From the NCBI GenBank assembly GCA_028290665.1, contig JAQGJK010000012.1:62001-126000 (forward strand): a stretch of 64,000 nt of DNA. Direction: 5' to 3'. Within the stretch, counting starts at the first letter, position 1, and every line of letters starts with the position of its first letter. The DNA comes from Devosia sp. GTDB lineage: Bacteria > Pseudomonadota > Alphaproteobacteria > Rhizobiales > Devosiaceae. Under the pieces are notes generated by a model that did no database searches, had not been told where the DNA came from, and saw only the letters and a program-made list of their open reading frames with translations. Shown here piece after piece: positions 36,488 through 44,955 of this stretch. A program made the position numbers and the translations under genes.

Positions 36488-38029
36488 TCAGCGCGTCGGC
36501 CCGAGCGCAAAGAAGGCGTCGACTTCGTCGAGCGTCGACAGGCCAAGCAGTTCGGCAAGCAGCTCCTGGGACTCCAGCGCGGCCTCGATCGCCTCGATAT
36601 CCATCGAGAGCGGGCGGTCGATCCGGTAGAACGGCGATACCCGGCGAACGAGCTGGTAGATCAAGCCGGGCACGTTGTCCGGCTTGTCGCCCGAGATATC
36701 CATCGCCTGTGCGGCTAGCAGCGCCTCGATCGCGGCCATGCGGCGCAATGCCTGCACTTGCCGCTCGAACCGCTCGACCACCAGCGGCAGGAACGCCGCT
36801 TCGTCTTCGAGCCCATCGGCGACGACCAGTGCCTGCGGCGAGATCGGGTTGGTGAGCGACAGCACCCGCACGAACAGGTCGCCGGACAGCTTGATCAGCG
36901 GCCCGAACCCGGTGGCGATGGCACCGGGAGCCACGAGATTGACCGGCAGGCCACGCCGCCCGCCATTGCCGAGCAGCACGCAGCGATTAAACGAATTGCG
37001 CGCCACATGGGCGAGGCCCAGTTGCGCCGCCTGCAGGAACACCGTGACATCGAGCGGCAGCGAACCGCCGGAGGTCAGCACCTGCCCGCCCGCCACTACC
37101 GGATTATCGTCGGTCCGCCCGGTGGCGGCGAGAATGGTACTCGCGGCGATGGTCAGGCTCTCGATGGCCGTCGCAAAGACCTGGCTCATCATGCGCAGCG
37201 ACAATGGATCCTGCACGTTGGTCGCATCGGGCCAGTCCCAGCCCTTGGCGTTGAAGTACAGCCAGGCGCCGATCGCCGCCTCGCGCTTGGTGCCGACATG
37301 GGCGACGGCTTTCCACGGATCGCGCGAGGCGCCGAGCGCGCCAGCGGTGGTGAGCCCGGTGGCGAGCAGCACCCGAATGGCATGAGCCGCCTCGCGGACC
37401 GCATTGGCCGCAGCGGCGAAGGCGACCGAGTTGGTCGACACCGCCGCCAGACTGTCCCGCGCCGCCAGCCGGACTGGATGCAGCCCGGCTTCGGCAAGCG
37501 CTTCGCTGGCCGACAGGCGGCGGCCATTGTGCATAGCCTCACCAACGCCGGTCAGGACGGCGCCGATCTGGCCCATCAGCCCGATATCGGCGCAGCCGAT
37601 CGAACCGGTGCGCCGCACGACGGGAACCACGTCCTTCGCGAGCAGTGCCAAAAACGCCTCGACCAGCGCCACGGTGCACCCGACCCGCCCAGTCAGTGCC
37701 ATGTTGGTGCGGATGGCGATGGCCGAGCGAATGACTTCGTTGGGGAACGGCTCGCCGGTGCCGAAATGGTGGGCACGGACCAGACCCATATTGAAAGTCT
37801 CGAGTTCCTCAGGCGTCCACGACACGTCTTTCATCGCGCCGACACCGGTGTTCGAGCCATAGACCGGCTGGCCCGACGCGATCGCCTCCTCGACCACTTC
37901 GCGCGCCGCCTGCACCCGTACCAGCGCTGCGGCATCGGCGAAAATCGGCGTGGCCTTACGCGCCACCCGGGTGAGGGTGGCAAAGCTCAGCGCAGTCCCA
38001 TCGAGGACCACGGGATCGATGGAAATCAT
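36488..38029 (-). CDS. HAL/PAL-family lyase lacking the MIO-forming serine; probable ergothionase-type
   Basis: 513 aa, aromatic amino acid lyase fold. YGSNTGVG near 57, QDPLSLRM and TDDNPVV are conserved. The MIO tripeptide Ala-Ser-Gly within GSxGASGD is replaced: the sequence reads GSIGCADIG, with Ala147 at the serine position. A dehydroalanine-derived MIO prosthetic group therefore cannot form. To my knowledge ergothionase, which eliminates trimethylamine from ergothioneine, uses a different substrate activation within this fold, which would fit. It is upstream of a betaine importer and hydantoin-pathway genes, supporting that role. A catalytically dead or other lyase is the alternative. 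Confidence 0.8.
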   Translation of the reverse strand: MISIDPVVLDGTALSFATLTRVARKATPIFADAAALVRVQAAREVVEEAIASGQPVYGSNTGVGAMKDVSWTPEELETFNMGLVRAHHFGTGEPFPNEVIRSAIAIRTNMALTGRVGCTVALVEAFLALLAKDVVPVVRRTGSIGCADIGLMGQIGAVLTGVGEAMHNGRRLSASEALAEAGLHPVRLAARDSLAAVSTNSVAFAAAANAVREAAHAIRVLLATGLTTAGALGASRDPWKAVAHVGTKREAAIGAWLYFNAKGWDWPDATNVQDPLSLRMMSQVFATAIESLTIAASTILAATGRTDDNPVVAGGQVLTSGGSLPLDVTVFLQAAQLGLAHVARNSFNRCVLLGNGGRRGLPVNLVAPGAIATGFGPLIKLSGDLFVRVLSLTNPISPQALVVADGLEDEAAFLPLVVERFERQVQALRRMAAIEALLAAQAMDISGDKPDNVPGLIYQLVRRVSPFYRIDRPLSMDIEAIEAALESQELLAELLGLSTLDEVDAFFALGPTR

Positions 38030-38099
38030 GAGCTTGACCGCAGGATGTGACGCATGCGGCCAATCTGCCCTAACGGGCCGGAGAAATCGACTAGCTGCG

Positions 38100-39194
38100 T
38101 TACTTCTGTCGCGGTCGGCTTAGCGTCGCCCCGGGGGATACCCAGTTGCCGGCGCGCTTGGCCTTGACCGCCTCGGCGAGCGTCGCCGCAGCATTGCGCA
38201 CTTCGCCATGCATTGGAATATCCTTGTCGAAGGCATCGTGACTGGTCGCATACGGCTCCCAATAACCGATGTAGCGATCGACTTCAGCCTTGTTTCCAGC
38301 TGCCTCGAGGCCCATGAACCGCAGCCAGTCGGCAATCGAGCGCCGGACGTTTTCGGTGCCCTCGACATCGCCGTGAACGACGACGGAGAACTGTCGTCCG
38401 GCAAGATGCTGGGGATATTGCCAACCGCCAAGCTCCATCTCCTTGGCGCCTTGCACATCCTTTTTGCCCTCGGTCGAGGTCGGATCGACATTGCCGCCAT
38501 CGGCACAAACGAGGCGATCCATCAGGGCCTTGAGCGGCGAGGTCACCTGGTACCAGTTCACCGGCGAAACGATCATCACCCCGTCGGCGGCAGCGAACAT
38601 CGGGTAGATGTCGTTCATCCAGTCCTGGGTTTGCCCGAGCGAATAGTTCGGATAACAGGAGCACGGATAGTGGCAGAGCGGCGCGGCGGTGGAAAAGCAG
38701 GTCTTGCATGGCAGGATGTTCCGTCCGTACTCCGATGAGGTGCGGGACAGGTCGAGAAACTCGACGGCGATGCCGGCGCCTTCCAGCACCTCCTCGGCCA
38801 TCTTGGCCATACGAAAGCTTTTCGAGGTTTCGCCCGGGCAAGTATGCTCGCTGCGCGATGCCGCGTTGATCATCAGCACCCGGGCCTGCCGATACGGGTC
38901 TTTGTAGCGTTGCTCGGCAGCGACGATGGCGGCGCGCGCCGAAATCCAGTCGATGGAGAGATCATAGTCCGGATCGGCATAGCCGGGGCCGGCCTTCTGG
39001 GTGATCGGAGACTTACGGGATTCGATGTAGGCATCCCACGCGGTATCAGCGACGCGGTCGAGTTCGGATTTGAGCTGTTCGAACGCCGGATCGATGTACT
39101 GGCTGAGGAACCGCTTCTTGAACTCGGCCTCGTCGAGCTTGACCGGGGGCATTTCCTTACGCGGTTCGGTGGCCTCGGCCAGCACAGCACTCAT
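38100..39194 (-). CDS. Flavodoxin-fold NAD(P)H-dependent oxidoreductase
   Basis: 364 aa. The N-terminal 105 residues are helical and unlike classic NQO1/FMN reductases. The C-terminal domain is a flavodoxin-like FMN reductase: RVLMINAASRSEHTCPGETSKS (FMN phosphate loop), PCKTCFSTAAPLCHYPC (Cys-rich segment) and MIVSPVNWYQVTSPLKALMDRL. It probably reduces quinones or similar acceptors with bound FMN. It lies 70 nt upstream of the MIO-less lyase on the same strand, so it may be co-transcribed, but no step is obvious for it there. Confidence 0.82.
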   Translation of the reverse strand: MSAVLAEATEPRKEMPPVKLDEAEFKKRFLSQYIDPAFEQLKSELDRVADTAWDAYIESRKSPITQKAGPGYADPDYDLSIDWISARAAIVAAEQRYKDPYRQARVLMINAASRSEHTCPGETSKSFRMAKMAEEVLEGAGIAVEFLDLSRTSSEYGRNILPCKTCFSTAAPLCHYPCSCYPNYSLGQTQDWMNDIYPMFAAADGVMIVSPVNWYQVTSPLKALMDRLVCADGGNVDPTSTEGKKDVQGAKEMELGGWQYPQHLAGRQFSVVVHGDVEGTENVRRSIADWLRFMGLEAAGNKAEVDRYIGYWEPYATSHDAFDKDIPMHGEVRNAAATLAEAVKAKRAGNWVSPGATLSRPRQK

Positions 39195-39235
39195 CGATCT
39201 CTCCAGTTGATCGAGGAGAACCCAGCCGGCGGAGA

Positions 39236-40717
39236 TTACGTTCCGGCCGGGCGAGGCGAGCGGCGCTCGAGCGTGGTCCAGGCGATAATTCCCGAAAGCA
39301 GCGACAGCGCTGCGGTAACATAGGCGATGGCAGCAAAGGCGTGATCGGTCGCGGCGATGCGCGCGGTTTCGAGGGCTGCGTCGGGTGCTCCGGTCGGCGG
39401 CATGCCGAAAGACAGGTCGCCCGGTTGACCACCGAGCGAGGCCGCGAACACCAGCGCACCGAGCCCGCCCATGGTCGCTACGGCAAACAGGCCGGCGACA
39501 CGGGCAACGGCGTTGTTGACGCCGGACGCCGTGCCGGTATCGCGATCGGCTACCGAAGTCATCACCGCCGTCGACAGCGGCGAAACGACAAGGCTCATGC
39601 CAATGCCGAACACGATCATCAGCGGCAGTACGACAAACCAGAGATTATGCGTGCCGATCAGCAACCCCAGCAGCAGGAACGCCAGCGCCACCAGCGTCGC
39701 GCCGGCGGCAATCATCGGCCCCGGTCCCAACCGATCGGCAAACCGGCCGCTGAACGGGGACAGCACCGTCAGCAGGATACCGAGCGGCAGCAGCACGACG
39801 GAAACCTCCGCCGGAGTGACGCCCCAGCCGGAGATCAGCGTCATCGGCAGATAGAAGGTGATCGCCGCGAGCGAGAAATACAGCGCGAAGGTCAGCCCTT
39901 GGGCGCCGGAAAAGGCACGGTCACGGAACAGGCCGAGCGGCAGCATTGGCATTTTGGTCCGGCTTTCCCACCAGAGAAACACGCCGGCCAGCACGATCCC
40001 GCCCGCACCGAGCAGCAGCCGCGTCGTCGGCGCGGTATCCTCGCCGGTCAGCGCCAGTGCCAGCAGCAGCAGCGACGCCGTGCCGAACACCGCCCCGCCC
40101 CAGTCGAGCCGACGATCGGGATCGGGCTGATCGGCGGGAACCTTGAGGAACAGCAAGGCCAGCGCCACGCCGCCGAGCGGCAGATTGATGGCGAATATCA
40201 GCCGCCAGCTCCAGTCGCCAAGGCCAGTCAGCAGCAGGCCACCGATCACCGGTCCGGCGATGGTAAAAAACGATGACGCTGACGACCAGATGCCGATCGC
40301 CGCGCCGCGCTCGGCCTTTGGATAGGCGCGAGCGATGATGGCGAGGCTCGACGGGACCATGAACGCGGCCCCCAGCCCCTGCACGGCGCGCGCCGCGATC
40401 AACCAACCGGCGCTCGGGGCAATGGCCGAAGCCATCGAGGCGACGACGAACAGCACGATGCCGCCGGCGAAGACGTTGCGGATGCCAAAGCGGTCACCCA
40501 CCGCGCCGCCGAGCAGCAGGACCGAGGCGAGCATCAGCAGATAGGCATTCGACACCCACTGCGCTTCGGCAAGACTGGCGCCGAGATTGTCGCGGATCGC
40601 CGGCGTCGCGATTGAAATCACCGAGCCATCGATGAACCCCATCGAGGAGGCGAGGATCGCGGCGACCAGCACATAAATCCGTCGGTCGGGCGGACAAAAG
40701 GACGCTTCGGTGTTCAT
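39236..40717 (-). CDS. MFS multidrug transporter, DHA2 (14-TM, EmrB/QacA) family
   Basis: 493 aa with about 14 hydrophobic helices. DHA2 signatures: GFIDGSVISIATPAIRDNLG (motif D1), LLLGGAVGDRFGIRNVFAGG (motif A) and RAVQGLGAAFMVPSSLAII (motif C area). Proton-driven exporter of drugs or metabolites. It lies 41 nt before the flavin oxidoreductase, same strand. No dedicated regulator adjoins it. Confidence 0.92.
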   Translation of the reverse strand: MNTEASFCPPDRRIYVLVAAILASSMGFIDGSVISIATPAIRDNLGASLAEAQWVSNAYLLMLASVLLLGGAVGDRFGIRNVFAGGIVLFVVASMASAIAPSAGWLIAARAVQGLGAAFMVPSSLAIIARAYPKAERGAAIGIWSSASSFFTIAGPVIGGLLLTGLGDWSWRLIFAINLPLGGVALALLFLKVPADQPDPDRRLDWGGAVFGTASLLLLALALTGEDTAPTTRLLLGAGGIVLAGVFLWWESRTKMPMLPLGLFRDRAFSGAQGLTFALYFSLAAITFYLPMTLISGWGVTPAEVSVVLLPLGILLTVLSPFSGRFADRLGPGPMIAAGATLVALAFLLLGLLIGTHNLWFVVLPLMIVFGIGMSLVVSPLSTAVMTSVADRDTGTASGVNNAVARVAGLFAVATMGGLGALVFAASLGGQPGDLSFGMPPTGAPDAALETARIAATDHAFAAIAYVTAALSLLSGIIAWTTLERRSPRPAGT

Positions 40718-40750
40718 GGTCGCGACGCTATGCCGAAACCGGGCCGACGG

Positions 40751-41131
40751 CTACATGCCTTCGACGAAACCGAGAATGTTGCCTTCGCTATCCTTGGCCC
40801 AGGCGTTTTTGACGGGCCCGAAACTCGCGAGCCCGTTCTCGGTCTTCAAACCCGGCATGTCGTAGTCGAGAAACACCACGCCCCTGGCCCGCAGCGCGGC
40901 CATGTCGGCGACGAGATCAGTGCAGTCAAAGGACAGAATGGTATGCTCCGCCGTCCCCGCCAGCGGCGTCGGATAGAGGAATACCTTGAGCCCGCCGCCA
41001 AGCGTATAGCCGGCGCCCATCTCGCCCATGTCACTCGATGGCTCGAGCCCGAGCTTTTCCGCATACCAGCGCCGGGCGCGCGCAGGATCCTTGGCCGGTA
41101 GCATGGCAGTTGCAGTGCGATTGGCAAACAT
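40751..41131 (-). CDS. VOC-family (glyoxalase/bleomycin-resistance-like) protein
   Basis: 126 aa with the vicinal-oxygen-chelate beta-alpha-beta-beta-beta fold: ATAMLPAKDPARARRWYAEKLGL, GGLKVFLYPTPLAGTAEHTILSFDCTDL, GVVFLDYDMPGLKTENGLASFG and WAKDSEGNILGFVE. Function of such single-domain members is varied (dioxygenase, lyase, binding). It is 33 nt upstream of the MFS gene. Confidence 0.9.
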   Translation of the reverse strand: MFANRTATAMLPAKDPARARRWYAEKLGLEPSSDMGEMGAGYTLGGGLKVFLYPTPLAGTAEHTILSFDCTDLVADMAALRARGVVFLDYDMPGLKTENGLASFGPVKNAWAKDSEGNILGFVEGM

Positions 41132-41533
41132 CGAAAGTCCTCCACAGTTGCTATTGGATAATGCGCCGAGCCTGCCGTTTGCTCCAGCCGGGTGCGGTCA
41201 GGCCCGAATACTGCGCCGGCTTATTGGTCGACGCCTTGCATGCAGACGGATCCGTGTTCCTGAGCGCCTTCGTGGAAAACGGCGTGCCCGACGAAACCGA
41301 AAACCCGCCCGAGTATCTTGCCCCGTCGTCGGGCCGCTGCACCGGGTGCGCCTCGATCGCCGGGCATTCGAACTGAGGATCCACCAGGCCGGCCTGTCGG
41401 TTGCCAAAGTCACGCATCGAGCAGTTGAAGGAACGTCGGTCTACATCTTGCGTCGGTCAATTTAAACGCACCGAGAACCCGGATCCATCTGCCACGACCG
41501 GTTTCTGGTCACGGCGAAAGCTCACGGAAAGAT
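41132..41533. other. 400-bp gap without a confident gene
   Basis: Two ORFs compete here: 41161-41376 plus (71 aa, MRRACRLLQPGAVRPEYCAG..., fairly GC3-rich) and 41151-41417 minus (88 aa). Neither has a recognisable domain or a good ribosome-binding site. The plus ORF at 41401-41604 crosses the tRNA and is an artefact. I see no supported gene. Confidence 0.4.
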
Positions 41534-41610
41534 TGGCGCGCCCTAAGAGATTCGAACTCCTGACCCCCAGATTCGTAGTCTGGTGCTCTATCCAGCTGAG
41601 CTAAGGGCGC
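41534..41610 (-). tRNA. tRNA-Arg(ACG), CCA encoded
   Basis: On the minus strand: GCGCCCTTAGCTCAGCTGGA as 5' end, anticodon loop CTACGAA (anticodon ACG), T-arm GGAGTTCGAATCTC-like, and a 7-bp acceptor (GCGCCCT/AGGGCGC), discriminator G and encoded CCA. It reads CGN codons after A34-to-I editing. Promoter elements are visible 43-69 nt upstream. Confidence 0.96.
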
Positions 41611-41652
41611 GCGGGCTTCCGGCGGCGTTGCGGCGGCGGGAAGCGCCCTCCC

Positions 41653-41679
41653 ATTATAGGAGGCGTTCCGGCTTGGCAA
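41653..41679 (-). promoter_or_regulatory. Promoter of tRNA-Arg
   Basis: A consensus -10 TATAAT (41653-41658, minus strand) and a -35-like TTGCCA with 15-16 nt spacing lie about 45 nt upstream of the tRNA 5' end. Confidence 0.6.
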
Positions 41680-41697
41680 GCAGCGGTCGACGGCAAA

Positions 41698-43131
41698 CTA
41701 GCTGACCCGCAGCGAGCGCGGGAGCGCGATGTCGAAGCGGGTGCCCTGTCCCGGATCGACGTAGCTCAGCGTGCCGCCGTGTGCCTCGGTCAGTTCGCGG
41801 GCGATGGCGAGGCCGAGGCCGGTGCCGCCGGCTCGGGCGGAGCCTTCGAAGGCGACGAACAGATTCTTTTTGGCCCGCGGCGGCAGGCCGGGACCGTTGT
41901 CGGCGACCGACAGCACGAGGCCGGTCGTGGACTCGGTGACCGACACGGCGATCTCCGGCGCCTCATTTCCCCCGGCTACCGATTCCAGGGCCTCGCGGGC
42001 ATTCTTGATGAGATTGGCGAGTACGCGGGCGAACTGGATGGCGTCGAGCCTGAGGACGATGTCAGCCGGCACGGCGTTGCGAAAGCTGATCTCGGGATAG
42101 CCGGCGAGCCCGGCATCAAAGCTCGCCTCGTCGACCAGTGCGCGCAGGCCCACCGGAGCGAGCCGCGGCGGCGTTACCGACTGGCGACCGTAGTCCAGCA
42201 CCGACTGGGCAAAACCGATGGCCTTGTCGAGCGTCGTGACGAGGCGCGGGGCGAGGCGCTGCACCTTGGGGTCGTCGAGGGTCGCCACCTGGTCAGAGAG
42301 CAATTGCGCGTTGGTCAGCGTGTTGCGCAGATCGTGGTTGATCTTGGCGACGGCGAGCCCGAGATCGGCGAGGTGCCGGCGCTGCCGGAGCATCGAGAAC
42401 AGATCGGTCTCCATCGCCGAAAGCTCGCGCTGGGCGACGCCGATCTCGTCATTGCGATTAGCTGGGGAAATGATCAGCGAGGCGTTTTCCGGCGCGCCGC
42501 GGAAGGCGACCATGTTGGCGGTCAGCCGCCGGATCGGGCGGATGAAGGTCAGCGCCACGAAGATATACAGCACCAGCGAGGTCGCCAGCGCGATCACCAG
42601 CGACACGAAAAAGATGTTGCGCGAGTATTCGAACAAGTCTTCGCGCAGCGGGGTTTCGGGCATCAGCACTTCGACGAGGCTATCCTCGGCGGCGTCGGCA
42701 TTGCCGATGATGCGCAGCGTCCGCCCACCGCCACCCATCGCCATGGTCTCCATGGCGCCGGCAATCAGCGTCAGCGGGTCACGCTGGCGCATGTCGGCGG
42801 TCACCGCGACCAGCGGCATGGGATTGTCCTGCACCTCAATCAGCTGGCTCTGGCCGGCGCGGCGATAGACGATGGCGGTGGCCCCGGCGGAGTTCAGGAG
42901 CCGGTCGGTGAGGCTGCGCGGCAGCGCCATCACATCGGGCACCGCGTCGAGCACGCGCGCCGCAACGATGCCGACGCGCAGCCGGTCGTCGAGCCAGCTG
43001 GCGCGATAATTGGCCACCGAGGGGAGGTAAATGGCGATCTCGACCGTCAGGATCACCACGACGATGGTGGCGATCAGTTTTACCGATAGCCCGGTGAACG
43101 GGCCCGGCATGGCACTTTTCGGAGCGGTCAT
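41698..43131 (-). CDS. Membrane sensor histidine kinase
   Basis: 477 aa. TM1 (LIATIVVVILTVEIAIYL), periplasmic sensor of about 140 residues, TM2 (FFVSLVIALATSLVLYIFVAL), HAMP (IRPIRRLTANMVAF), dimerisation/phosphoacceptor region with H-box KINHDLRNTLTNAQ, and ATPase domain with N-box NLIKNAREAL, G1 DNGPGLP and G2 GTGLGLA. It autophosphorylates on His and would signal to a response regulator. None is encoded nearby, so it is an orphan. It follows the flavoprotein gene by 28 nt and is probably co-transcribed with it. Confidence 0.92.
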   Translation of the reverse strand: MTAPKSAMPGPFTGLSVKLIATIVVVILTVEIAIYLPSVANYRASWLDDRLRVGIVAARVLDAVPDVMALPRSLTDRLLNSAGATAIVYRRAGQSQLIEVQDNPMPLVAVTADMRQRDPLTLIAGAMETMAMGGGGRTLRIIGNADAAEDSLVEVLMPETPLREDLFEYSRNIFFVSLVIALATSLVLYIFVALTFIRPIRRLTANMVAFRGAPENASLIISPANRNDEIGVAQRELSAMETDLFSMLRQRRHLADLGLAVAKINHDLRNTLTNAQLLSDQVATLDDPKVQRLAPRLVTTLDKAIGFAQSVLDYGRQSVTPPRLAPVGLRALVDEASFDAGLAGYPEISFRNAVPADIVLRLDAIQFARVLANLIKNAREALESVAGGNEAPEIAVSVTESTTGLVLSVADNGPGLPPRAKKNLFVAFEGSARAGGTGLGLAIARELTEAHGGTLSYVDPGQGTRFDIALPRSLRVS

Positions 43132-43159
43132 TGCCCCAAGAATTAGCCTTGTGCGCCGA

Positions 43160-44590
43160 TTACCGCAACATGCGGCTTAAGCCAAAACGCGGGCGCGGCG
43201 TCGATTGTGGCGTCGTATCCCGCAGATAGGCGTCGCCGAGCCGCGCAATGACCTCGGAAAACGTCGGATACGCCAGCGGCAGTGTCGCTAGATCCCCAGC
43301 CTTGAGGCCACCGGCCATCGCCGCCGAGATAATGCCGATGAGTTCGCCTGCGCCCCGGCCGACAATCCCGGCGCCGAGGATTTTCCCAGCCGGATCGAGG
43401 ATCAGCTTCGCTACCCCTTGGGTTTCGCGACGGGCGCGGGCACGGGCGGTTTCGGCATAGCTGGCGCGGACGACGCGGAAATTGTCCTTGAGCCTGATGC
43501 GGGCCATCGGCTCCGACAGACCGATTTCGGCAAGTTCGGGGTCGAGATAAACCACTTGCGGAAGCAGGCTGTGGTCGAGCTTTCCGGAGCGCCGCGACAG
43601 CGCGCGATCGACGGCCGCATTGGCTTCGTGGAGTGCCGAGGAATTGTTCGAAACTCCGCCCAGCGCATCGCCGATCACCAGTACGCGCGGATTGGTGGTT
43701 CGGACGCTGTCGGGCAGGGTCACTTTGCCGTCCTTGTCCTGGCGGAGCCGGGCCTTGTCGAGATCGAGGCCATCGAGGTTCGGGATCCGGCCAGTAGCGA
43801 CGAAAATGTGCGACACATCGAGCGCTTCGGCCGCCTCGACCTCGCCGAGCGTGACGCCAATACCCATGCTGCGCAGCTGGATAGCGGTGATCGCGACATT
43901 GGGACGGACCCGCACGCCTTCTGAGATCAGCTGGCGGAGCGCGATATCGACCAGCTCAGGGTCACTGCCGGACAGCGGCGTGGCCGTATCGATGACAGTG
44001 ACTTCGGACCCGAGCCGGCGATAAGCCTGGGCGTATTCGAGCCCGGCTGCCCCGGCGCCGACGATCAGCAGATGCGTCAGTTTCCGGATATTTTCGGCGA
44101 TTGTGTCGGTGGTAAAGAACGGCACCGTATCAAGGCCGGGAATGACGGGAATGGCCGGGCGTGAGCCGGTCGCGACGATGAAGTTCCTGGCCTTGATCGT
44201 GACATCGCCCGCCTTGACCACATTGGGAGCGATGAATTTGGCGTCGCCGGGCACCAGATTGACCCCGAGCGCGACGATGTTCTCGATCGAATCGCCGGCG
44301 GCAAAGCCGTCCATCACGTCGCGCACGTGATCGTGTACCTGCCGTGCGACGGGTCGTGGCTCTTCGCTGGCGATGCCGAAACGGCCGGCGGTGCGCATCG
44401 CATGGGCATGATCGGCGGCGGCAATCAGTGCACCAGCCGGGAGGGAGCCGGTGTTCAGCCGGGCCCCACCCATGCGGTCGCGCTCGATCAGCACGACCTC
44501 TGCCCCAAGGCGCCGGGCGCGACGGGCGGCGGCGAGCCCACCGGCGCCAGCGCCGATGATGCAGATGTCGGGTGTCAGAATTTCCGCCAT
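43160..44590 (-). CDS. Lipoamide dehydrogenase/mercuric reductase-like flavoprotein without redox cysteines
   Basis: 476 aa. FAD-binding GAGAGGLAAARRARRLGAEV, NAD-binding LLIVGAGAAGLEYAQAYRRLG, the ATG motif IVATGSRPAIP and second FAD motif LVIGDALGG are intact. The redox-active disulfide region, normally GGTCLNxGCIPSK, reads GGARLNTGSLPAG: Arg44 and Ser49 replace both cysteines, Gly53 the lysine. The C-terminal dimerisation domain has AYPTFSE instead of HPTxSE. It therefore cannot use disulfide chemistry and may be an NAD(P)H oxidase/diaphorase-like or regulatory flavoprotein. Immediately upstream of the sensor kinase. Confidence 0.85.
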   Translation of the reverse strand: MAEILTPDICIIGAGAGGLAAARRARRLGAEVVLIERDRMGGARLNTGSLPAGALIAAADHAHAMRTAGRFGIASEEPRPVARQVHDHVRDVMDGFAAGDSIENIVALGVNLVPGDAKFIAPNVVKAGDVTIKARNFIVATGSRPAIPVIPGLDTVPFFTTDTIAENIRKLTHLLIVGAGAAGLEYAQAYRRLGSEVTVIDTATPLSGSDPELVDIALRQLISEGVRVRPNVAITAIQLRSMGIGVTLGEVEAAEALDVSHIFVATGRIPNLDGLDLDKARLRQDKDGKVTLPDSVRTTNPRVLVIGDALGGVSNNSSALHEANAAVDRALSRRSGKLDHSLLPQVVYLDPELAEIGLSEPMARIRLKDNFRVVRASYAETARARARRETQGVAKLILDPAGKILGAGIVGRGAGELIGIISAAMAGGLKAGDLATLPLAYPTFSEVIARLGDAYLRDTTPQSTPRPRFGLSRMLR

Positions 44591-44683
44591 GGTGCCATAC
44601 TACCGGGACTGCGCGACGTTATCGGGCGCCATGTCGGCCGTGGCAACTACCAATGTTATCGGCCTTGGCGTCACCCCCTCGCG

Positions 44684-44712
44684 TTGACTTCAAACCAGCA
44701 ATTGGGTAATAG
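44684..44712 (+). promoter_or_regulatory. Promoter upstream of rpmH
   Basis: TTGACT (44684-44689) and TAATAG (44707-44712) with an ideal 17-bp spacer, 97 nt before the rpmH start. This fits a strong sigma-70 promoter for rpmH-rnpA-yidC-engB. Confidence 0.7.
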
Positions 44713-44808
44713 CCCGCGCAACCTGCCAACTGCCCGGAATTTGCGGGACGGGTTGGCTTTTTCGCGCATGTCCAGCAAGAGGAACCGCGCCCGGCGTGGT
44801 CGAACCCT

Positions 44809-44943
44809 ATGAAACGTACTTATCAGCCGAGTGTGCTGGTGCGTAAGCACCGTCATGGTTTCCGGGCTCGCATGGCGACCAAAAATGGCCGCAAGATTCT
44901 CAATCTCCGCCGCGCGGCCGGGCGCAGCAAGCTTTCGGCTTAA
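44809..44943 (+). CDS. rpmH: 50S ribosomal protein L34
   Basis: 44 aa, too short for the ORF track. Translation [29 protein letters not shown]... is unmistakable L34, a basic protein of the large ribosomal subunit. It starts a conserved block with rnpA 12 nt downstream. Confidence 0.97.
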   Translation: MKRTYQPSVLVRKHRHGFRARMATKNGRKILNLRRAAGRSKLSA

Positions 44944-44955
44944 GGCTACGGCCGG

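Noticed and set aside
41151-41417. Minus-strand ORF of 88 aa between the VOC gene and tRNA-Arg
   Set aside because: No recognisable domain or ribosome-binding site, and an overlapping plus ORF is equally plausible; not called.
41401-41604. Plus-strand ORF of 67 aa ending ARPKRFELLTPRFVVWCSIQLS
   Set aside because: This is the well-known spurious translation of the reverse strand of a tRNA gene; it covers tRNA-Arg.
44591-44808. Possible replication origin upstream of rpmH
   Set aside because: No clear DnaA boxes or AT-rich unwinding region and no dnaA gene; only a sigma-70-like promoter was supported.
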